Assembly: GCF_023159225.1 (NCBI RefSeq) | Contig: NC_063164.1 | Span: forward strand, 69,983,300 to 70,047,299 | Length of the DNA: 64,000 nucleotides | Source of the DNA: Perognathus longimembris pacificus | Lineage: Eukaryota > Chordata > Mammalia > Rodentia > Heteromyidae | Direction: 5' to 3' | Shown here: piece after piece, positions 55,833 through 64,000 of the stretch | Position numbering within the stretch: position 1 is the stretch's first letter | How the letters are laid out: each line of letters starts with the position of its first letter | The notes under the pieces: model-generated | Database searches by the model: none | Told to the model about the DNA's origin: nothing | Seen by the model: only the letters and a program-made list of their open reading frames with translations | Made by a program: the position numbers and the translations under genes

Positions 55833-56077
55833 GTGATTGAAAGAAAATATAACAAGTGGACACTGTTAAAACCAGGTGAAGAATATATAGCTGTCTGTAA
55901 AGGTTTGTCAAGATGTCTTGGATTGCATTTTTGTTGAGGGATGACTGTAAATAGTTGAAGAATGTTGATAAAAATCAAAGGATTTGGTTATGGAATCCTG
56001 TGTGATATTGGAAGGTTTATGTTTGTGAAATGTATGTATTAAAAATAATAAAAATTCAGAAACCAAAAAAAAAAAAA
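55833..56077 (+). other. possible terminal exon or retrocopy 3' end, unidentified
   Basis: TTATTATTCTTTCAG resembles a 3' splice site ending at 55832. From there a 34-codon stretch is open and protein-like (beginning VIERKYNKWTLLKPGEEY) to a stop at 55935-55937. AATAAA lies at 56047-56052, 13 bp before A13 at 56065-56077. The encoded A run suggests reverse transcription rather than a native exon, but I see no flanking duplication. I do not recognise the protein; all of this may be chance. Confidence 0.22.
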
Positions 56078-58545
56078 GAAATTCTGGCAAAAAGTAACAA
56101 TTCTATTGCATTTGGTCTTTAGCTAATACCACATGCAGTATTATGATACATTAGCATAAAGCAGAGTTGTAGTCGTTTCTCTATGCACATCAAGTTTGAA
56201 ATTTTTGGCACATATTGACTCAGATGTTGATGGGTTTAAAAGCTACTGATGCCAAAAAAACTCCTTTTATCCTTTTATTTGGTATTAATGTCCTCCTCAT
56301 ATAAACACAGTGACTATGAAGAAACTCCAAAATTATCTGTAAGAACAATGACACAGTTTATTTGTCAGAAATTCCTGTGTGGAAGGGGAGGGGGGAGGAG
56401 GAGGAGTTATTTCATTAATTCTTCCATTATGAGGAATGTTGGATAAGACAGTAAAAGTTTATATATTCTTTTCATATTCTGTTTATCTGAACTATTCCCA
56501 ATCATCTCCTCTAATCTTAATGCTACCTTCATTGCTGCATAGTAGGCTGGACAAAATCAACTTGGGTGCATATGTTTAAATAAGATTATTTTTTGGCTCT
56601 GGCATGTTTAAACTGGAACAATGATAATGGAGATTTTAAAAAGTGAATTGAAAGCAGGAAGCACAAAAGATGAGGGGAGATAAATAATCTGTTTAAAACC
56701 ATTCATTTTTTTCTTGAATGGGTGAATTTGATTGGGACTATTATGTGACATTTCAGTACTGTATTCATTAGTTTTAACTGTGTCCAGACAAGAGAAACAG
56801 GAAAATTTCTGAACGAAGATTGAAACTTTTTTTGTTCACTGATTATATAAGAATTAAACAGCTAATGAATCAATCATCTGATCATTGCTATGTTCCTTTC
56901 AATTACAATAGTTATCATATCCCATTCAAGTACCTGGCTCTTCCTGTCCATGTTTCAGTAAGAGAAAACAATCCTGATTTCTTACTCAGCTTCGTTTTTG
57001 TTTCAATTTCATGGTAACTTGTATAAACCATATGGGCACCACACATGTAGCTGTGATTGAATTCCTAGTTTCACTGTTTTCTGTTTTTTTTTTTATTTCC
57101 AACTCAGTAATTAAAGACAAATTCCTGTTGATGGAAATATTTGGAAAATGTCTACAAATATAAGTAGTTCCCAAGGGATAAAACTTTAAAATTATACTTT
57201 TAATTGGGGTCCCAAATGTTCACAGATTTTTTTCTAGTAAATATTATTTTCATAGTCTGATTAAGTACTTGACTCTCATGAATGGATCTAATTCTTCATC
57301 ATACTTCAAGGGAGAAGAGCTTGAAGAGTCTTCTTACATATGAAAATGAGTTATACTTGTCCTACTTGCTCTATTGAGCTGGCTTTGTTCAGTGAAAGGA
57401 TTAATCAAATAGCAAAGCTTTTTCATATCCCTAGAAATTAGGGCAGCCCACCAGCTCGCTGCTCCCAGGATGAAATTGGTTTGTAAATGTAATAGGAATC
57501 ACGGAGACACAATTTTTCCCTCCCTTTCCTCACTAGCATCTAGTCCTATTGGTGAACAAGATGGAAGACAAATACAGGTATTTCTTTTCCAATGTTAACC
57601 CAAAGAATAATAGATATTTCTCATAATTGTTTGCTTGTATAATTTCATGACAAAATCTACAAGCATCTCAGTTTTACATGGAATCTGCTAATATATTAGA
57701 CTACATTTTTTCCATGAAGAACACTTCATTTTACCAGATTTGCTGCTTGTAACCTATTTAATATGTGTCAAATAATTGGATTTAAATACATTCCAAAGTT
57801 TATGTTGTGTGTGGCTTTTTGTTCACAAAGCCAAAGTATGTACTGGAAGGAAAATACCATTTTGGAAAAGTCTCCTCAGTAAAAATGCAGAAAAGTTTAC
57901 TACAGAAACTGACAAAATAGGTAGGACCAAAGACTCAGACTCTAATTACTAAGTATAAGAGCTTTAGATGTTTTTTTCCTCACTAACAATTAACACTTAT
58001 TCCAGTATGTATTCTCTGGGCTTTAATATATAGTCATATGCTCATGAATGATTGTTTCTTTTCAAGTGACAACTGTGAAGTCATTTAAAAATCTAACCCA
58101 TTTTCCAATCCTTTCCAATCAGTATTACAATTATTTGGATCTTTAAGTGGGTTTTGAGCAAATGTTTAAGGAAGGCCATCTATCAAACCTAGATCTGGGT
58201 TACGTCTCCCTGTTCTCATTGAAGTTCCAAGGTTTTTTCCCCACCTATGCATGTACATGTGTTATCTGATACATAAAATGGAATTAAACATGTGCATGGC
58301 ATGTATCTGTCATCCTGTTAAGAACTACATCCTTGAGAAATATACTAGTGTCTCCTGTGTTGGAGAGGCTGAAGAGTTGGTCCTTGAAGTCTAGTTCATT
58401 GGGATTAAATGCCTAGTGAAAAACTTTAACAATGAGAAAGTTAAAATAAAGAGCGGAAACTCTTTTTACCAAAATTAGAAAAAGAAGAAACTTGCATTAC
58501 AGGAACACAAACTTGTCTTTAGGATGACATTTTTCAAAGTCTTTT
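56078..58545. other. unique sequence
   Basis: No repeat recognised. A purine-rich GGGGAGGGGGGAGGAGGAGG lies near 56385. The block at about 57370-57530 (ATTAATCAAATAGCAAAGC, AGCCCACCAGCTCGCTGCTC) is mildly GC-richer. Confidence 0.4.
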
Positions 58546-58722
58546 TAGCCAGGAACTGGTGGCTCACACCTGTGATCCTAGTTATTCAGGCAGCTGAAAA
58601 CTGATGATTGAGGTTTGAATACTAGAGAATCTTATCTTTAATTAACCAGCAGAAAATCAGAGCTGGTGGTGTGGTTTAAGTGGTAGGGCAAACTTGGAGC
58701 AGACAAGGTTAAGCTTGAGGAA
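58546..58722 (+). mobile_element. composite SINE, diverged, abutting an L1 end
   Basis: AGCCAGGAACTGGTGGCTCA, CACCTGTGATCCTAGTTATTC, CTTTAATTAACCAGCAGAAA, then a shortened right module GAGCTGGTGGTGTGGTTTAA. Confidence 0.8.
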
Positions 58723-58724
58723 AC

Positions 58725-58940
58725 AAAGAAAAAGGCAATCCAATGCAACAGCAATACTTACAAAACTATATGCTGTAATCCAAAAGTACAACTCATGGTG
58801 GGGGGGTATAGAAGAGGGGGGAACAAAGGAGAAAAATGAGGGAGGAGATAACAAGTTTGATAAAAAAAATGTACTCACTACATTACATATGAAACTGTAA
58901 CCCCTCTGTACATCATTTTGACAATAAATTAATAAAAAAG
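58725..58940 (+). mobile_element. L1 3' UTR end
   Basis: AGGCAATCCAATGCAACAGC, AATACTTACAAAACTATATG, a G-rich tract at about 58797-58850, and CCCCTCTGTACATCATTTTG with ACAATAAATTAATAAAA. The same family as the other L1 ends. Confidence 0.88.
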
Positions 58941-58949
58941 GAAGAAAAA

Positions 58950-59350
58950 AGAAGAATCTAATTTGCTATCTGTCAATAGTTTTCAGATTCTCCTGTTTAT
59001 TAGGTTCTCATTGGTTGAATCCATAAATTGCTATTAAGTCCTATTTAGCAAAATTGTATTTGATTCAAATTTAAAACCCCAAATACTTTAGGTTTGATAA
59101 AGAATGAATTCTTTCAGATTTTTTAAGTAAATGTGTACTGAAATAAGAAAAACATTGATTCTGACGGTTGTAGGTTTTAATGTTGTGTTTTAAAAAAAAA
59201 TAATACCATGAGTCTAGCTCCAAAACCAGATGGTTAAATACTATTTGCACATACACTGGCTGCAAAATTTCAGACAGGAATTCAGCTTTATTTGTATATG
59301 TCCTGAATGTTTGAAATGGAGACAATAACTGTTTCAAACAATAAGAGTGT
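58950..59350. other. unique sequence
   Basis: Nothing recognised. Confidence 0.35.
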
Positions 59351-59359
59351 CTGTGATCA

Positions 59360-59440
59360 TCAAAAGGACTGAAGTATTAACATGCTTAGGATGATACCTG
59401 ATAAATGCTTAATATATATCACTCACTATTGTTGTTATCC
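59360..59440 (-). mobile_element. MIR fragment
   Basis: ATGCTTAGGATGATACCTGA, TAAATGCTTAATATATATCA and CTATTGTTGTTATC match the MIR complement ('gcctggcacatagtaagcgctcaataaatgttagctattattatt'). Confidence 0.6.
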
Positions 59441-61948
59441 CAAGATGCGGTATATAAACACTCTGTCACCTTATGTTTGGCTATCCATGTTTATTTATAG
59501 GACTCAATGCATTTACAGACAAAACAAAAAGGTGATAGAGAAAAATGTGTAACAGAAACACAATATACTAGAAAGTAGAATTGTAACCAAATCTTAGGCA
59601 CCAAGATACAGTGACTCAGTTAGACAAATATTCTGACAATCAACATCAATAAATCCCTAAGTTTTGAGTCACAAGGGTATTTAATTGTAGACAAAGATAC
59701 AGATATTCCTGATTTAAATGTATGCACTAAGAAATATTTAGTGAGGCACAGGAAGGAATGAAGCTGAGGTTTCTTGTGAATTGATGCTGTATACAGTCAT
59801 AGGAATAGTAGGTCAGGAAATTCTTACAGAACAAAAACACTTTTGTGTATAAATCAATTCAATAATAGGGCCATTTAGGGATATCTCTCCAACATTAAAT
59901 TGCCCCAGGGCATGGGATAATGAAAGAATTATAAAAACATTAATAAGACAAAGATTATGAAATACAGTCAATCAAATTGTAAAGATAACAGAGACTACCT
60001 CTTGTTTTCCTTTTTTGTCCATTCTGCCTTTTATTCCTTTGTTTGCTGGCCTTCTAGAAAGTTCCTCAACCCTTATCAATAAGTCCTGTTTCAGAATCAT
60101 TTACAATAACTTGTCTCCTACAATCCAAATTTGAGTCAATACTTGTGTGATAGATCCAGGTGATAGACCTTTATAAAGCAATAGTATTTTATGTTCACTT
60201 AGTATTATAGTAGAATTCATAAGGCTTCTTCTGAATTCCTTGTGTTTATAAATGGCAAAAGGTTGATTGTCTTATGAACTCACTGTAACCTTTGATGTTT
60301 TATTTTTCTTCTCTACTGCTAAAATCTTGAGAATTTCTTCCATAACATTTTCTTTCTCTTTTCCATTCATATGTCATTATTATCCTTCTAGTATAAATCT
60401 TTATGGGTTCATTTGTTATAGATTTACTTCCTGAGCAAAATGAAAATGAGACAACTGATAAGACATTTGATTCAGTTTTAGTCACTTTTAATCTTTTTCC
60501 TTTTTTCCCATTGTATAACCAAAACCCTATTCCTCAACAGTTGTCATTTCATGTCAGTTATATTCATAGCCCTTATTTTTTCAAAGCCTTTAAAAATGAT
60601 TTACATTTATTTTGGGTGTCTTCAACAATTACATAATCACACATGTGCTGTCCTGTGTTCAAGCCAGTGATGCATTTTCATGTGTCCTTATATGAATGAA
60701 ATCAACTACTTTGTTTTTCCCCCTGTGCAGGGAACCATAGCAAAACAACTTGGTGGTGGCAAAACAATTTAACTGGTAGAAGTTTGTTTTTTTAATTAAA
60801 AGTCTCTAGAAATTATCCTAAATAAATGTATCAAATGGAGAAATGCACAGTTTAGGAAACCTACTGGACTCCACTGTAGCAAGAGTCCATAGTTTTTCAA
60901 GTATAATCTACTTCATGAACCACTATAGCCCATCAGATCAATGTTATGGAAGCCACATGCCATAAACACCACTTTATAATTAGGGTCAAGAAGACAAGGC
61001 TCTTTAGCTCCAGCTCTTTCTCAGGCACATTTTGGGAAGATTTCTCACCCTTAATCCCTCAACATTCCTCTCCGGAATTTCTTCTTGAGGTAGGAGCAAC
61101 CAAAACAGGCAGGCTTCTCTTGTGCTACCCAGCCCCAGTGTAGGATGGAAGAATAGCAGGTCCTAATAGAAACAAGGTTCCATGCCTGGAGGGGTTGCCA
61201 TCACCTCTCAATGCCTACTCACAAACCTGGCATAACACTTGTAGAAAACTGTTCATTACTCTCAGCTCTAGAAAATGGCTACAGGATTTCAATACAAGGA
61301 GAAAGGTAGACAATAAAAGCAAATAGTTTCACAGCTCTGCTCTGAAGACAGACTTTATTTAGGATAATGTGGAAAGAACTCCATTCCTATGTTCATTGTT
61401 TCAAACAATACAGATTGCTATAAACTTTAAAGTGGGTCTGACAGAGCAGAAAAAATAAAATAAAATGGCTGGACAGCCAGAAATTTAAGAGGGAACCAGG
61501 GAAAAAAGAGGATCAAGGTGCGTTTCCTGAGACTGTAAATTATTACAGAGGGTGGAAAGTCTATGTGTAAGCTGCATCTACTCAGACACAATCAGAACAG
61601 AACATAGGACAAATTTAAAAGCATTTCCATGTCACTGAAACTAAACACAATCTGATGAATGAAGGGGAGAAGTTTTACTGACAGAGATAGGTGGTGAAGC
61701 GCACTTCAGTGCAACCTGTTGCAACCTATAGCACAATATTGACTGAACAATGTGCTACTCTACTTAAAGTGACACCCAAGAACTATGTTTGAAACCCAAT
61801 CTTGTACTCTGATAAAGACTATCTATGAAAAACTCACAGCCAAATTATACTAAATGGTGATAATCAGGAACTAAACAATGTTATCTATTTTGGACTCTTC
61901 TATTTATAGGGCAGCTAGGAAATAAATGCACATAATAATACATGCATG

Positions 61949-61950
<2 letters not shown>
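59441..61950. other. unique sequence, nothing recognised
   Basis: About 2.5 kb without recognised repeats or exons. Confidence 0.4.

Positions 61951-61951
<1 letters not shown>

Positions 61952-61985
<34 letters not shown>
61952..61985. repeat. (AC)n microsatellite
   Basis: About 17 AC units. Confidence 0.97.
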
Positions 61986-61987
<2 letters not shown>

Positions 61988-62440
61988 CATTCAGGTTCTC
62001 TGCAGCCCTACTCCCACCTGCAACAGCAAGAGTAGAATAGGAAGCCCAGATTTCTACTTTTGCCAAGCTATTCAAGCATTTGTCTGTCTTACCCTTCTCT
62101 TGGGTGGTATCAAAAGATAAAGGGAGAGTTTGTGATTTCATAACCACATGAAAAATAAGGTTTTTCTTTTCTTTTCTGTGAAAATTCCAACCAGAGGAGT
62201 TTCAGAAGAGCCCTTACTATTGGTAAAACAGAATATCCCCTTTGAATGTTAATGGAAACTAAATGTAGAGACTGTTTTTCTATGCCTTCCTTTTTTTTCC
62301 CTTCCTCTGCTAGAGCTGTGCTACACAAAGCCAGCTTTTTTAAAAAAGGAAGTTTATGTGGTATCCAGAGTTACCAAACATAACTCCCCAAATATATAGT
62401 TTCCAATTAAAAATTTCAAACAGAAAATACTTATTCTATC
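61986..62440. other. unique sequence
   Basis: Nothing recognised. Confidence 0.35.
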
Positions 62441-62458
62441 AAGAAGTAAGAAAATCTC

Positions 62459-62676
62459 GGGCTGGGGATATGGCCTAGTGGCAAGAGTGCCTGCCTCGGA
62501 TACACGAGGCCCTAGGTTCGATTCCCCAGCACCACATATATACGGAAAACGGCCAGAAGCGGCGCTGTGGCTCAAGTGGCAGAGTGCTAGCCTTGAGCGG
62601 GAAGAAGCCAGGGACAGTGCTCAGGCCCTGAGTCCAAGGCCCAGGACTGGCGCAAAAAAAAAAAAAAAAAAAAAAA
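62459..62676 (+). mobile_element. dimeric SINE, young subfamily
   Basis: Full length with a pure A tail and perfect 18-bp duplication AAGAAGTAAGAAAATCTC at 62441-62458 and 62677-62694. Very similar to the copies at 41352 and 63093. Confidence 0.97.
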
Positions 62677-62694
62677 AAGAAGTAAGAAAATCTC

Positions 62695-63080
62695 AACTAA
62701 ATAACCAACACTACCAAGATGTGATTGGTGTTACAATATCTGAAAACAGATTTAAAGTTTCATTAACCAAAATGTTTCAATGAGCTATTGTAAATCCACT
62801 TAAAAATGGAAAATCTAGAAAGATTTAGCAAAGTAACAGAAGATAAAAGAATCAAATAAAATTTTATAATTAAAAAATACTTAACAATGAAACTGATAAA
62901 TAGGTACAGAACAGAATAGAGAGGAGGAAGGAAAGAATTAGTACATTGAGGGAGAGCAAAAAATGCACAAAACAGAGAAAAAAGACTGACAAGTATCCTT
63001 AAGAAATCTGTGTAAACAGCATAAAATAATTAATATTTAGTGTTATCTAAGTCTCCGAGGTTAAGAAAAAGACTTGAGCT
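62695..63080. other. unique A-rich sequence
   Basis: Nothing recognised. Confidence 0.35.
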
Positions 63081-63092
63081 AAAAAAGTTTTG

Positions 63093-63301
63093 GGGGCTGG
63101 GGATATAGCCTAGTGGCAAGAGTGCCTGCCTCGGATACACGAGACCCTAGGTTCGGTTCCCCAGCACCACATATACAGAAAATGGCCAGAAGCGGCGCTG
63201 TGGCTCAAGTGGCAGAGTGCTAGCCTTGAGCGGGAAGAAGCCAGGGACAGTGCTCAGGCCCTGAGTCCAAGGCCCAGGACTGGCCAAAAAAAAAAAAAAA
63301 A
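63093..63301 (+). mobile_element. dimeric SINE, young subfamily
   Basis: Full length. Duplication AAAAAAGTTTTG at 63081-63092 and AAAAAAGTATTG at 63302-63313 (11 of 12). The B box carries GGTTCGGTTCC, one change from the rest. Confidence 0.95.
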
Positions 63302-63313
63302 AAAAAAGTATTG

Positions 63314-64000
63314 AAAGATACAGTAGCTGACAAGCTTCCTAATTTGATTGAGACAAATTATAACTTTAAGAAAATGATCAAGTTCCAAGCAGAATTAGCT
63401 CATGGAGGTCCACATAGACATATATGATAGTTTTAAGCTTCTGAAAACTATACCATAACAAAAAGAGTACTGAAGTCACTGAAAAAGAATTAACTTCTTA
63501 CCTTTAGGAAAATAATTTGGATAATAACACAATTATCCTCAGAAACCATTGATGACAGAAACAAGTGGCAAAATATATTTTTTTCAAATTCTGAAAGAAA
63601 CATAAACAAAAATCCTACTTTAGCAAAAATGTTGTTCAGAAATGAGGAAAAAACAAACTATTTTCAGGAAGTAAAGAAAACAGAATTTTGTCAGCAGCCC
63701 TACTGTGGCTAGAGGAAATTTTCTAAATAGAAAGAAACTATACAAGTAAGAAACATGGACATCAGGAAGAAACAAAGAAATGTTCAATAATGATGAAAAG
63801 AATAAAATTTATAAAAACAAAATCATTTTCTATCTTCTTAAATTAGTAAACTATGCTAATGACCAAAATGCAAATGTTGTATATTATTTCCTAAGTGGAT
63901 ATAGTAGAGATGTTTGAGGCAGTGTATTATATATGTGTACAGATAAAGGATCAAGAAGGTATGGAAATGTTCTAGTTGGCATGCTAACATGTACATAGAC
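63314..64000. other. A-rich unique sequence
   Basis: No family assigned. A-rich stretches such as AAGAAACAAAGAAATG could be old L1 but are not diagnostic. Confidence 0.35.

Overview
The window reads as non-coding nuclear DNA from a mammal, most likely a rodent. It is AT-rich and CpG-poor, and it is densely populated by retroposons. I found no gene with a credible exon chain, no tRNA, rRNA or other functional RNA gene, no CpG island and no CRISPR array. Essentially all long open frames are L1 or SINE material, simple repeats, or chance frames. The commonest repeat is a roughly 200-bp dimeric SINE. Its left monomer resembles the rodent ID/tRNA-Ala SINE, with a near-perfect A box TGGCCTAGTGG and B box GGTTCGATTCC. 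Its right monomer starts near GGCCAGAAGTGGCGCTGTGG. From memory this matches the IDL-Geo layout described in Geomyoidea (pocket mice, kangaroo rats, pocket gophers), so a geomyoid rodent is the best guess; this is inference, not a database result.

Layout: 1-2.2 kb is mostly unique with one old 7SL-like SINE. 2.2-5.0 kb is an L1 cluster with one L1 nested in another. 5.8-13.3 kb mixes SINEs, an MLT1-type LTR, an old L1, an MLT2-type LTR and a MIR. 13.6-16.8 kb holds a compound GT/TC microsatellite, a repeat-poor GC-richer block (possible conserved element), a MIR and a young SINE. 17.4-18.8 kb is an L1 3' end split by a SINE. 19-22.1 kb is repeat-poor. 22.4-27.5 kb has SINEs, a diverged direct duplication, an L1 with a 15-bp target-site duplication and a class II-like LTR. 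28.1-33.6 kb is a DNA-transposon relic followed by an ancient L1 backbone cut by SINEs, an unidentified insertion and a younger L1 that itself carries a SINE. 33.7-47.1 kb holds more SINEs, L1 3' ends, an LTR, a second MLT1 and two GGAA arrays. 49.5-52.4 kb has a solo LTR with a perfect 6-bp duplication inside a composite SINE. 53-62.3 kb is relatively repeat-poor, and 62.4-63.3 kb ends with two young SINEs.

The elements do not work together as a system; they record successive insertions. Most interesting are: one right-hand SINE module attached to two different left modules; two SINE age classes; a SINE whose insertion happens to restore an L1 reading frame; an LTR nested in a SINE; an unidentified insertion with a 12/13 target-site duplication; a direct duplication near 23.5/24.2 kb; and repeat-free blocks that may be conserved regulatory DNA. 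Boundaries without a target-site duplication are approximate.
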